From: Opisthorchis felineus
Taxonomy: Eukaryota > Platyhelminthes > Trematoda > Opisthorchiida > Opisthorchiidae
Reading direction: 5' to 3'
DNA length: 64,000 bases
Assembly (NCBI GenBank): GCA_004794785.1
Contig: SJOL01007351.1
Span: forward strand, 1,250,627 to 1,314,626
Below, one piece after another: positions 1 through 13,600 of this stretch. Every line of letters begins with the position of its first letter. Positions within the stretch are counted from its first letter, which is position 1. Below the pieces are notes generated by a model, which was not told the DNA's origin, did no database searches, and was given only the letters and a program-made list of their open reading frames with translations. Position numbers and translations under genes: made by a program.

Positions 1-3000
1 CTTCTCCACCAGTCACCGCAGAAGGGTTTCAATGTACATGCCGCGCATAGAACAGAGTCGAGTAAAATTTCCTAACTGTTCGTCCTCAGTTATCGGAAAC
101 CAGTCAAAACCGTCACCCATTCGGCAAATTGCAATCATAGCTTTGATAAAACTCGGCTTCTGTGTGAAAAATCGGTTTTACTATGACCGGAGTGATCAGA
201 CTGGGTAAGAGGAAAGGGGCGCCAGGAAAGTTGGATTTACACAGACGGTGACGTGCAAACACACTTGTTTACTTGTAGGAGAAGCCGCTCCAGAGGATAC
301 GAGGTAACTGATAATAGATAGTATGGAAGCCGTCGTGTTTTATGAATCAGGCCAAACTCTGTGCGCGTGAAAGTCAGTGCTTCCGGATTAGAGAGTCGCC
401 TCATCGAGGCTGCTGTCTTGGGAGCGAAAATTTGTATAACTCTGAAAACTCCCCATTACTCGTCCATTTTTCGAAGTTAGGATGTATCGATTCAGGTGAT
501 ACTTGGTGAATCGGTCTACAGCAATCAACCACTCTATGCTTACTGATCTGCTTGAATAGACTACACAATTGTTGGAGCTTGGGTATAGGTATTTTCTCCG
601 GATAATATCAGGCAGCAACCTTGGTTAGTCAGTTCACTCACCCAAACCATCGGCATATGATGCGATATGCCATCGTTCTACTCATCAGCCACAAAAGATC
701 TTTCACCCGACACACAGAACATCTCATTCCGTGCAGAGCCAGAAATTGTAACATAGCTTCATTTATCGATAATATGGCTATGCTTCGCCTACAATACCCA
801 CCTTGTTGTGGCTTCGCCTAATGGTTGTAATTGCAAGAATCGATTTTCTTGCCTTGTCAATTACTATGATAAGCCTATTTGTGCATCCTCTTCTGACCCT
901 ACCTGTTGAAACATGTGCTTCGACGTACATGGTTTGAAAGATGGTGTTACACTGTGGTCACTTGACGATATAGGAGCGCCAGAGGTGTACGCACTGGCTA
1001 CAACCCATCTTACTTCATTACCAATAGCAATTATTCGGGCTTCGTCCACCACCACCGGTATTTTCGGTGACCAGCGTAGATCGGATGATGCCTATTCATC
1101 CCCTTGGTCACGCTGACCGATTCACAAGTGCAAATTGATGAGAAAAGCTTGAGCCCGTGCTCCACTAGGACTAGGGTCAGTTAGTCCCCTATGGAGAGCA
1201 CGGATAGACAGAGAGGAAGAACATCATTATCATCCCTCACAATTCACAACTGCGTGTCACTTAGCCACTCATGGCGTCAAGGCATACGTCAGAAAGTTCG
1301 AGTGTCGCTCAGGCTGTTTGATGTTTCCTAATAATGTCTAACATAAAGGTTCCGGAGCTACTGATGTAGTGGGGATACACTGAACATGATGCAGCAGCTG
1401 GAAATGTATTTGTGAAGAAGACCTCATCAGTCCGGTGTAGATTGAAGCAAATGAGAAAAAGCTACATCTGATAGGTACACAACCACATTGAAGGTAGGTG
1501 AAATAAGCATACTGTTCACTAAGTCGCCAGTGTATATATTCTGCCTCACCAGACCGGCGATTTCCTTGGCAGTCCCGGACTTTAATTTTAAAAGTATTAC
1601 TGCATTAAAGATAAGTTATTGAAACACGTCTCCGGAACCAGATAGCCCTGTTGGGTGTATCGGTCAGCTTTGAAGTCGGCAGGCAATTCGGCGTAACTTC
1701 ATTGAGATATTTTTGTCGGGTAGTCAATATCCTCTGCACCCTTTTTCATCTCAGGTCACATCCTTCGCCCACCAGGTAGAGGAACCAAATTTTACCCATG
1801 AGAATCACTACATATCTATACATACTGCACGTTACATTGCAATATTTGCACCTCTAATCACGTTAACTTAGCTGATTATATAATTGACATATTGTGTGTA
1901 TAAATGTAGCATTAGATATACTACATTTTCCTTACAGTGTGATATCATGTTAAACCCGACACCAGTTTTTTCGCTTTTTTACCACGATTCCGGTTTAGTT
2001 TGATTCATCTGGACTATGTTTTTGCCACTTCAGGGAAAATACACCGATTTTTTATGCATATATATATCTATACGATAGAAAATGCCTAACAGGATTCACA
2101 CAGCAATTGGTGAACCGACTTGTTTTGAGGTCAGAAAACTTTTAATGATAGTTTAAGGTTTGGGATTTCTCTATAGAGATTCCTTCATGCCAGTGAAGCC
2201 TGTCTGTGCTGAAAAGCCAAGAGGCGCTGTACAATTGTTTTATCCTTGTTTGGAATCATCATCAGCACATATCTCACGAAACTCAGAGTTTCTAACCCAC
2301 GACCTTCCGGCCCAAACATTCGGCCACCAGCGACTGACCAGCGGTGCCATTAACTCACACTTAGACTGCTGTACAGTGCTTCTCGACTTTTCAGCATAGA
2401 TTGGTTTCACTTACAAGATGAAATCTCCATCGAAAAAGTCCCGGATCTCCTCACACTACCAACGGAAAAAAAACTTTGACTTGAGCCTCGGGAATATGTA
2501 TGCCTGATGTGACTCAAACCGGGTCCAAACGGCAGTGGGCTATATGGGGGAATCTTCCCATTTTTTGTATGATAAAAAATACTTTGAGTATTGGATTACC
2601 TTTCTGTAACCTAAACAAAAGAATGGTTCATGAATATTATCAAGGAGTACAATCTCCCATCCAATCAAAACGTTCCAGTTTTCTGAGTCGGTTCATTCTT
2701 ACGGAGGACAAAGGTTTTAACGCATTTACCAGTCACCAGGCTACCAAATTCTTTTTAGAGTAAAAATCGCATCTTTGAGCAAGTGATGATACGTGTGAAA
2801 ATGAGGTTCTTGAGGTTTTGGTATATCCCTGTTCAGCTGGTGGCACTCGGTTATTCACGGACAATAGTTTGTGGCGTAAATTAAATAAGTACGTAAATAC
2901 TTTCTTCCTTCTTTCCTGAAGGTACATACCTTCTTTCTTGAAGGTATGTACTCGAGGAGCCCTTCGACTCTCAGTATGGAGTTGCTATCGACGGTGGCAA

Positions 3001-6000
3001 CTGGACTGGTCTCATTGGTGACTTGCTGAACAATGTGAGTAGTAAGTGGCAAAATACTATATTACCTGAAGTTATACAACCTGTATGGATTCCGTGATTT
3101 CACTTTAGATGGAATCCCTCACAAGCAGGCTTGGTTTCTTTTGGTCCCAATATTTTCATTTACAAATCTCCTCTAGAAGGAATAGCCACATGAGATGTCG
3201 TTCAACTGGAATCGTGTGGAAGATTTTCGCTGCCCAAATAATCTACAGGGATTAAACTTTAGAGTCTTGATAGATTCAAATTGAAGTTCAGCAGTTAAGT
3301 GCGTGAACACGGGCATCTGACCTAGTTTCGTTGACTTGCTCTAGGTTATTTCTAATGGACAGTGAGTTGCATTCGTCACTCTGCTATATCGGGTTCGGTG
3401 TGGAGAAACTACGTAGAACTGTGAAATACACTCATTTGCAAACACATTTGGTTTTTCGAGAGACTCACCTGGAACCCAGCTGAGTCTTTTTTTGTGACAT
3501 TTGATTTGTATGACGTTTGCATGCCAGTTCTGAGCGAAACCGACTGAACTACAAATCTGCCCTGATTTCACTAATCAACCCAAAGGTAGTGCGAATTCGA
3601 TTAGGAAGCTGTTTCATTAAAGCAATTGACGCTGAGACCTCGGCTAAAGGTGGAGTGATGAAAAAATATCGCTTCATACTTGAATGTGGCATTCATTTGT
3701 GCCGCCTTGAACTACCTGCAAGCTGAAATGCAGCATCTTCTATGTTTGCGGATAAAATGATTTTGGGAATGGAATGTGATTCGAGAAAGAGTGACGAGTT
3801 TTAAAGTTAGTGACACCCAAAAACCGAAAACTAAAGACTATCGAGCGGGAATAGGAAGCAGCTCAGTCCATAGTAATTAGGGGTTGCAGACTTTAACCAA
3901 GATGTTTAAGCTGTATCTTAGGGATTGGACAGAAGAACTTAGCGGCACCTAGTGCACTACCGTGTAAAAAAGCCTACCCATCATTTCAGCAATCGACGGT
4001 CTTAAGCCATGGAAGTGGACTGTGCAGAACTGGTGGCACATCCAGCCGTCATGTTCACGCCCAGTTTTCCGATTGTTTGTTAGGGTAACTGATCATCAGC
4101 CAAGGGGCAATGCTTCTTTATAAGGTTATTTAAAAACACTTATCTTGGTTTCTTGAGACTACCACACGTCCAAACCTGTAAGAGTGATCAGAGTTATTTT
4201 CGATGACCACTATCATACAGACTCAAGTAAACCACACAATGGCTGGTCATGTTATGCTACACCGTGATCCAATTCTGGCTCACTAGGTCACTGATCTATG
4301 TGAAGTATGGACTGTTGAGTCCCATTGGCCTGTTAACACTTTCCGCTCTAGACAAGAGCTCTAGACAGCTCGGCATATAAATCCGGTGGGGTACCCAAAA
4401 TGGAATTACGTGAGAACCATATGGACTAGATCAAATGAGTCTGTGGCTCACTGTGAATTTCCATGTTCGTGTTCCGGCTTATTGGTAACACTGTCCCTCA
4501 AGCTACCCAAAGCGAGCACCAGTAAGTTCGAGTGCCTAACGGTTCGTAGTTAGGTCTGAAAATAGCCTGCCAAAACAAACCAGACGCCGCATATAGTGAA
4601 GCTCGCAAGATTGCTGGAGGTGACTTTCCGTGACCGTCCAACGGATGAGTGCGCAGATCGGACTACGCCAGCTGGCTAAATAAGTGTATCCTAAACTCAT
4701 CTTAAGATTAGTAAGAGGCATTGCCTACAATTGTCTTACTCCTATCTTCCCCTTCCGATTCAAAAGCTACTGGTTCCCAGTTGGGCAGGTTGACGGTTTT
4801 GTAACTGCCCTAATCTATCCAACCTTATTCTTCCAAGATCATATTGGGTTACAGGATGCGCTGGACGATTTCATGTGTGGCTCACCACAATCCGCTTACA
4901 GCTATACCTAATTCAGACTAGGTGCATCGGCATATCTCGATTACTGTGTAAATCCGGAAACCATGAGCAGCTCAGTGTGTGTTGGTTTATGCCTATGGCC
5001 AAGACTAGCATTTAGTCAGCTCAATATTCAAGCAGAATACAGCCTAGTCAGTATAGTGAGTGTTTTCTAAGCTCTGTTACCTTGAAATCAAGTTTACATT
5101 AGCCAGCAAGACGCCAGTAGTATGTTAGATTACACAGGCCTTCCACAGGAAGAAATTTTACGTTACGGTAAATTAGGCCGGACCAAATGGAATCAGCCCA
5201 AAAATACCGAGGTTGTTGAGTGAAATGCAACTGTTTCACTTTATTTACTTATTCTAATGAAACAAGCCGGATATACAATCATCCCACCTATGAGAACTAG
5301 TCTTGAGGAAATTCGAAAGTGCTCATTGTCCTAGAATGATCTGCGCAAGGCGAGGGACAGATTTTCTAATAACCGAGAGTCCAAGGAATTGCGCTTCATC
5401 TGATTCTTTCCTGTTCAGCCGCTTATCTCCCACGTCAAATAGAACGCAGTATTTATCACAGGAATGCACTGGCCCCTCACGGAACGAGGTTCCGAAACAA
5501 CATAACTGCCATCCGGAATGACGATTTTCATTTGCTCGAATCCCTTTTATCATTTACTTTAGAATATGATTGGCTAACTACTCCACTATCAATAAATATA
5601 GCATACCTGAAAAGTGGCATAGCGTCTTGCATACAAATAAAACCACTTTGATGACCAGCAGCTCGCTTTCCTGTTTCCAGTGGAAGGCAGGATCATACAT
5701 ACCAGTCATCAATACAGAAGAAAGATCGTCAAAATACTCTTAAACAATAGTATTCTAACATGCTTTCTGAGTTGAAAAACCAAATAAAACTGAAGTGTTT
5801 ATGTTGGAAGTACTAGGTACATTAGTTTCATCTGGGGGCTCAGTTTTCCTTATCCTCTCTCTCTGCTCTGTTGTATTGCTTACGAAATTTGCATGGGTCA
5901 AGCAGATTAAAAGAACTGCACCCCAATGAGTTACAAGGAAACGCTTCTAGGGTCTCTTTTCACCAGCACAGCCTGATTCCGAATTAAATTACTCTCATGC

Positions 6001-7306
6001 CTGTGGCAAGAGAAATGACTGACCTGGAAGTTTTGGTGGAAGGTAGTTGTGCATATCCACCCCAAAGATGCGTTTGCTCGAGTCTTAAAGTGATTTCCAT
6101 ACACCATGGCTGTTTAAAGGTAACTAACTTTCGATGGGAATCAATTCACGGTCCTAAATGTGTTGTGCAAAGCAATTTACAAGCATCTGACCCAACTCGT
6201 CTACAGAAAACGGTAGACCACCCAATTTGTCGATCACTCAAAGCTATGTCTGATAATATGGGTGTATATGTGGACGCAAGTGTATAGGTAGGCCAGGAAA
6301 GCAGCGACGTAGCTGTCTGTGCTCGGATCAGAGCAAGTACTCAAGTGGTTGGATACGTTTCCCGGTAAACGGCCTGGAAAAGTGTCTCCGTGATATCGGT
6401 TTCTTTCAAATTGCGGATTGCTACACCATCTTTGGCTAAACAGAGGTTGTGACCGTTTCGACAGTAAAACAGAATATGTGCATCCAAATGAACAGATTCA
6501 TGGAATCTTTGTGTCATACTTCTACACCGTTCTCCTATCTTGAATCTCCCGCTGTGTTTCTCCACCTCCTTTATTTTGTCCGAAGACCTGGCCAAACGTT
6601 GGTATTCGCAGAGTACTTTCATGAAAAACCGAAACTTCTGTTTGAACATTCCCTCATTTCTGGGTCATTCAATTCCATTATTTTCACATTCTTTGACATT
6701 GTCCGAAAAGCCCATTGTGATGGTAGCAGAAAGGCAACGGAAAGAAATATTACAAAATTATGTGAAATCTAGTGATCACTTTACCATGTGATTAGTTCTT
6801 TGAGCTTGTTTCAAATCGATTAACATTACACGACGACTTTGGGATAAGGAATAGGTCGGATCCTGAATGACTCAACCAAACTGGGCTTTTCGTTAGAGGT
6901 TTTAGGGAGCTGCCCTTTGGAACACGTGTTTACCAACTAGTTTGCCAGTCGGAAAATTTTGAGTTGGATGTTAATTCGAGCCCTCTAAATTCCTGCCCGA
7001 TGAACCCCATCAAGGACAAGTGGTGTAGTCTAGTTAAGTTTTTTGGTGTCCGGCCACATCATTAAAACCTCCATGAAGTTCCAAATTCATGACTGGGTAA
7101 TTTTTGACCCCTTGAGGCGACTGATGGCGTTCTGACTATTTTCCAAATACCAGCTTGTCTGAATAAGTCAATGACTGATCAAAATTCAATTTTCTTAACC
7201 ATTTTCACACTTGTAGATATTAATTCCGTTCTATACGGTGCACACCAAACCTCAATTTGCAAAACAAAAGTGTCACGACTTTTTTTCATTCCCATTCTTT
7301 CATAAG
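1..7306. other. No gene recognised; upstream or intron of the iGluR gene
   Basis: Apart from the SINE A copy (2245-2460), a short CTTTC-rich direct repeat near 2900-2945 and a repeat fragment at 3461-3500, nothing is supported. No exon for the iGluR amino-terminal domain or start of S1 was found by eye. Opposed open frames at 6341-6772 overlap each other on both strands and show no family. Confidence 0.6.
2245..2460 (-). repeat. SINE family A copy (tRNA-like head, inverted)
   Basis: On the minus strand, 2345-2263 reads GCTGGTGGCCGAATGTTTGG ... GGTCGTGGGTTAGAAAC, a decayed tRNA-like head with A- and B-box remnants. At 2374-2460 the conserved tail of the family (GTACAGTGCTTCTCGACTTT, GGTTTCACTTACAAGATGAAA, GGATCTCCTCAC) is in the + direction, so the copy is a mosaic. 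Confidence 0.6.
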
Positions 7307-7638
7307 CGAATCGATATGGCGGTTGGCTTGCTCACAGTGACGAAACAACGCACCGAGGTCGTACGATTTCTTGGACCTTTTATGAAGACCTACTTAGTCA
7401 CTGCTATTGCGCAACCACTGGACAACCTCAGATTGTTTCAAATGTATGAGCCTTTCCGGTTTCATGTTTGGTTCACGACCGGTGTGGTTATGTTACTTTG
7501 GGCCCAAATAACAGTTCTGTTCAACCGCTACAGCTCGGATAATGCATGGAATCGTTACGACGGTGAAATAGCATCTCATGAATTGTCTTATCTGGCCAAC
7601 CTATGGGCACAGATCAAAACAATGGTAGGACAACGCAA
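7307..7638 (+). CDS. iGluR exon: end of S1, M1 and pore loop
   Basis: The exon opens after a strong pyrimidine tract and AG at 7305-7306. It reads RIDMAVGLLTVTKQR, the S1 block that in the family is normally close to DMAVAPLTIT followed by the ligand-contacting arginine. The Thr and Arg positions are kept, and the usual Pro is Leu. PFM follows, then a hydrophobic M1 (VWFTTGVVMLLWAQITVLF), then a region aligning with the M2 re-entrant loop (about 7580-7636). The loop has no clear Q/R/N-site glutamine or asparagine in the expected context. The 3' end is uncertain. A donor after 7638 (CAA/GTTGAT) joins the next exon in frame. A better-looking GTAGGA at 7625 would not give a compatible phase with the acceptors I see. 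Confidence 0.85.
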
Positions 7639-10600
7639 GTTGATGCTTACTCAGGCCCAGCATAGTTGTGTTTTCACCCATACTTTTCGCCCCACAGATA
7701 CCATACAGAAGATTGTGACGTAGGTGACAAGTACGTGTGGAAATACACTAGGTTATTCACGGTCCACTGACTGGTAAGCTAGTTTGTAGCTGAGATTAGA
7801 TTCATTAAGTCAAATCAGCGGTTGCGTTTAACCTTGTTCTATTGACTCCAGTGGTAGATTTCCACCTGCAACATTGATTTTTGGCTTCAGTTCGCTGAAA
7901 ACTCATCGTTGTTTGCAGGCAATTAAGGTAACGATTTAAAATTAGACGTATTTTGATATGAAGGTATCAATGTCTGGGGGAGGGGGTAACATTTAGTTAG
8001 GCGCCTGCTAGGTCTCTTGGGCAGACTTCAGCACGGTAGGAACATACCGTTTATCAGCTAATAACCATACGAACATGACAGATATCGACATCTAGGTGGG
8101 AATTAAATTAATAATTAGAACCGATCAATATGCTGGGCTACTTTGTGACCCCACACCCGCGTACAAAATGCCATTAACAACGATGCGTGTGCAACAGGGA
8201 AGGTGAATATATACACAAGAAAGTGGACCAGAAGGATGTCACAACAAAAGTTCACCCCTAAATATACAAAGCATATCCACTACAAACTGAAATCCCCTAC
8301 AAAAGTAAATAAAAACACTTGTCTGTGACACCATTATGGAGCAGAGCTCTCATTCAACCCGAAGGAAGGCTGAGGGCATGTTGCCCAAGCCGAGACAATA
8401 GCAATCAAAAAGCAAGGGTTGGATTCGGAGAGAAGAACTCCTAGTTGGCCAGTATGTACCTTAACCACCGGGCTAAATCTAAAAAGGACAAAGCCGTAGT
8501 TGCTTTCCTCCTGACAGATAGGTGCCACTTTGCTCGATTTGACCAAATATGACTGATACAAAACAGGTCCAGTTAGCCCTAAGCTAAGCAAGCTATGTGT
8601 ACTGTACATTAAACAAACCAAGTAAGGCAAACGCCATCTACTTTGAAAGCCTAACTGTTTGCGACATAACCGGACTATGAGTGCAAAAGAGATAACCAAG
8701 TAGATGAACTCTCAATAGCCCACAAAGTACGTAAGCTGGGGGTGCATGAACTCTAAGGAAAATAGGTTGTCTCCATAGGAAAAGACAAAGCAATCCTACA
8801 AGTCTACAATCCTCACCCTATCATCAATCGATGGGTGACCCAGAGGGTGAGTAATTTCACAAAATGAATGAAACTTCCATATGAGAGGTCCTCACTCGTG
8901 GTCAGTCAATACGTGACCATGTGATATGGATTCTGTGACTGAAAGATGGTCGGGGCTTTCTCCTGTCAAAGTGAGATAATCACACTGCTGATCAGTGGCT
9001 CGAGGCCAAACGGTTAAATGTCCAACCGCTAGCCGGAAAGTTGCGGGTACGAAACTGAATTTCGTGAGATGCCCAACGTTAATGATCACAAATAAGGACA
9101 GTATACATTGGCTTCACTGACAGGACGAAATCTAAGTTGAACGTCATTAGATCTCCTCACCCTATCATCAGTTCTGTACTTCTTTTTCAATTAAAATACA
9201 GCAAACATCCTCTTGCCACGCCTGATCGATTTTTTTCAGCAGTCCTATGCAAAGTTAACACCTCCAGAACTATTTTTCTCGACATTTCTACCCGTTTTGT
9301 CCGAACACGATGTTGAAGACCAACTAATTCCAAAACTTCGTGCGTTCTGTACTTCGGCTTGCGCGTACAGCTAGCCATACGTTTTCTATGGCCTGTTCAA
9401 CTCGGATCGTGATTCTAAGTTTCTGGTTCATGGTCGTTGTCTGGCAAACTAGTTGGCAAGCTACAATGACTGCGCAATTCAGCAAGGAAGAATTCATCCT
9501 TCCGGTGAAAAACTTGAAGGACAGTGCCAAGCAGTCGTTCATTAGACCTTTTTTCCTCTGGGGAACAAGTGTTCACTCGTTGTTTGAGGTAAGTTCTCCC
9601 AGATTACTCCGTAACTCAGCATCGGAAGACTAGTTGGACAGAGCTGGTATGAAAATTTCGTTTTAACTTACTGGGCAAGATTAGCAGGAATAACGAATCA
9701 GTTATCTCTTGTGGAAAAATGTAAAAGGGTTTTGACTGAAACTAACCCAAAACTCCTTAATCAGTTAGGCGACGCGTAAGAGTGGGGTTGGTGAACGATA
9801 AGGTACAGAGGTTGGAAGCCTGAGCGATAAGCAAGAAACCCTATTCTATCGTAGTAACTTCAGTTATGGTGAAGCACATAGTTTAGCTGTCCGTTGCGCT
9901 CACAGAGCTTAGCGACTAGCCATACCCCGCGTATTCACTATGAATGAGATAAGAGTTTTGTAGCATATGTTGTGAATGCTGTAACCAGGAAATTCGGAAC
10001 GATATCTCCTCATGTGAGTGAGGGGAGAGTGAACGACCGGTTGACCCATCACTGAAGAATAGAATCCAACGTCCTTACATGGGCTTCATTTTTCAGCAAG
10101 GTCCACATTTGTTGCTTGACCCAACAGGTCTTAATATGCCCAAAGAAAGAATGAAGGGAAGGGCCTGCGTCGTTGGACGTAAACACCACTGGTATTCCAC
10201 TTGCATACAAGCTCCAATTATATGTTGTGCTCATTCAGCACCTAACTTGGGTTCATTTACACATACCACCATGTTGTACACCAACCCCAGGTAGACCACT
10301 TGGCGAGAACCACCTAGAACTTTGGTAAAAACCATGAGATTAGTAAAAAAAAACATGTGTTTGGAGCGCTGTAAACACAACTGAACAGGCGCAGCAGAAG
10401 TCCCTGATGAATTTTATGGAAGATTTTTTTATCTTTCTAGGTAAATTTGGGTCTTAGCTACTGAGACGTTGTACCAACTGTTAAAAAGGAACCACTGTAT
10501 TTCAAATCAATTTACTGCCTAAATCATGGTTTGAAATACGTAAACCATCTCGCTCAAAAAACGGTTCATTTGATCTATCCACAGAGCAATCTGCTATCCA

Positions 10601-13600
10601 GATGAACTGTAAACATGTTGAGGTACTTTGTAGCTGGTTGCGGGATCTGTAGACCTCACATGCACCTCATTCTCCTTTGAACAGTCCTCCTCCTGTCACG
10701 ACAGTTACCGGGTTGTCGTTTGAGGAGCCGGGCAAACCAATTATATCGCTCAAGTTCACTGGTTCAAACGTGATAATTCAGGTGGTGGAGTGGCGATAAC
10801 AGGCTTGCCCCACACGTCTGATATCCGTGGTTCACACCGCGGACACGGTCTAGGATATGCACTGCTCAGTATTCTCCCCCTTGGGTTGTGGACTTACGAG
10901 AATGATTGCGCCAGGACAAGAGGACGGCTGTTCAAGCGAGGGTGACGAGGATTTGAATGTTGAGATTTTCCAACTAGATAATCCTTCAGTTTTAGAACAA
11001 AACTGACTGAAAGCCGAAGGTAGGGCAGCATGTGTAGAATTTTCCCCGTATTACACTATGAATGGTTGTGTCCATTAACCAAATAGCTCACAACGCACAC
11101 CTAGTCGAAATATGTTCCGTAAAATATTAGCATCAGCTTGAGCAGATTTACCCACACAATTTAAAGTTACATAAAGAAGGTTCGAATGAAAACCTTGCTG
11201 TGATTCCGTTCTACGTCACTTGGCATACCCCGTCCGCAATGTCTCACTGATGTGTGCCACCGCCTGCTACTGTCACACCGGACTCTGAATGCTTAAAACA
11301 GACCGAATGTACAGCGCTTCAAAAATGACTGAGCATCGCGATGAAGACAGCAAGTTTTCTCTCCTTGACCCACAACGTGCTAACTGTTGGGTTCCTAAAT
11401 CCATCTTCCAACTAGATCACTTATACCATGCGCACTAAAACGAGATCAGCGGTATTTTGGGGCTGACGTTAAGAGCGCGATCCATGAAATCGAGCATGGG
11501 GCAACCGAATCCTGGTAGCTCCGTCCAATGAGCCGCAAACAAATCGAGGCCCTTGGACCGTTTTTCAAGGACCAGCCACTTCTAATTTGAATTTTTCACT
11601 GCTTGTTATCCATCAGATCATCCGATGAGAAGTGAAAAGTTAGGGTCAGTTACCCGTTTACTCAGAAGTTATCAGGTTTCCAATGTTGTCTACGTGTGCG
11701 TTAAACCTAGTCACGTACGACTGAAGTGCATAAGTGAATCGGCGCCCAGCCTGTCGCGTTGATCCGAATGAAACAATTACTAGTTCCTCGTCCAAGTTAC
11801 CATATCGACAAACATGAACAAGTTTGCCTACGTAGATTTGGTCTCTTGTACCAGATGACCGGAGTTCGGATACCAGTATTCGCTGGTATGCTTCAAAAAG
11901 AGCAAAGATCTAGTCTGGCTGTTCCATCTCTGACTAAGGCTAATCGGGTTAACTTCTCGAGGGCAGGAGGATGGCCTTCCCAACGAGATTAGGGGGTGCA
12001 AAGTCCCCAAAACACACAACCACTTATAAAAACAGTCTATTAGCCCCAAGCTGTGAAGTAGAGTCCAGTGGAGTTCCTTGGCGCAAACAGGCTATAGAAA
12101 AGTTGCGAAAGCACTAGTAAAGTTCGGTTTGCTAGGCCGAATGTACTTTTAGGGGCACCAGAACCTGCTCCCCTATTTCTACTTCAGTAATATTAGTAAG
12201 CTAGCAGACGGTTAATTCACTTGATCATGTGTTCGTGTGGCACGGGAATACCACTTCGTTCATACTTATGTGGGCCACATTTGCTAGCCAATTCTCATGC
12301 CTTAGCCCACAAAGTCGTGGTCATTGTTCCGTTCGTTTTTTAGCCAAGTTGGACATCTTAGGCTAACCACTACTTGCTCTGTCATGGACACGCTAAACAA
12401 ACAAACCAATACATTAGTCATCACTGAGTCCCAAATAGATGAATTCAGTTGGAGCACACGTCGAATTTGTCGGTACTTATGCTTAGGTTGACCATGCCTC
12501 AAACAGTCACTAACATGTTATCTTTTCTATGAAGGGTGTATTCCTCTACTGTTCAATGAAAAGATTATGTAAACGTCGTCCTGTAGTGCTCAATCACAAA
12601 TGATTTCGTGCATCCATTAATTTGTTTGTTTTAGCACGTAGTTGCCTCTGATCTCAGTATTTTCAGCACATAACATGACGTTTTGGGAGTAGTGGTAATT
12701 AAACATCAGAGGAAAAAACTGAAAAAACCGGTGGTCTTATTAGCGCTTAACACTACATATATTTAGCGAATCTGTCGCGGAGGTCTGGGACGCACTTTCT
12801 AACTGATACAGAACCAGAGAAAGTGGTTCATTAGTACGGGTATAGAGATCCTGCCAAAAACCTTCGGAAAGCCATCAACTAACTTTGAACATCTACCAGT
12901 CAACCTTTCGTACGACCGAATTGTTGGGACCCCGTGCAAGTATGCCAAATTCACTATACAGGCCAACTACACCTGCAGTTTTTTTGTTGTGGCCCCAAAC
13001 CCGCAGTTTTATCGTGTTAATCAGATCTAATCGTGGATTTTGTTGGATTCCTCAGTTCAGATGTTCTGAGCTTGGTTCTTAACATATCTGAGCTCATTTT
13101 TCAAAGAGGCCACTCCTGTAACTGCTCTTTTAGTTCCAGCTTATCATTGGAGTACACGGGCTTCCTTTCCTTGTCTACTCTCTTAGCAATTTTAGTCAGT
13201 TGACGAACATTTCAAGCTCACATAACAGAGGAGTACATCAGTGAAAAGAGTCACTCTGAGTGTAGAAACACTATTAGACCCATCATTGACACCACCTCAC
13301 CGAAATTTGACAGGATGATCTATAGACAGGGTTAGCAGATCGTAATGATCTCTCGCGCTCACCATTTACTCTTAGCTTTTTCACCCAGTGACTCGATTTT
13401 CTAGCATGCCAAACAATGCTCTGGTGCACGCGCACCAGAGTACATATATAATACTGAAGAATCCCTGCTAAATACAGGCGGATGAACCCATTCAGTTCCC
13501 AGTACTGTTGTCTCGTTTCTACTTGTCCATATTTACATTATCGTGTTCCCATTCCTTTACCATCTCGAAGCTTTTCGGTTCTGTACCAGAGAGGAATAAT

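Noticed and set aside
6341..6772. Overlapping frames of 102 and 107 codons on both strands
   Set aside because: Mutually overlapping, no motif, no convincing splice context, and not compatible with iGluR S1.
6985..7035. Sixth family 1 hammerhead copy (CCCGATGAACCCC...)
   Set aside because: Only the core start resembles it. No GAAA, no stem II and no stem I partner.
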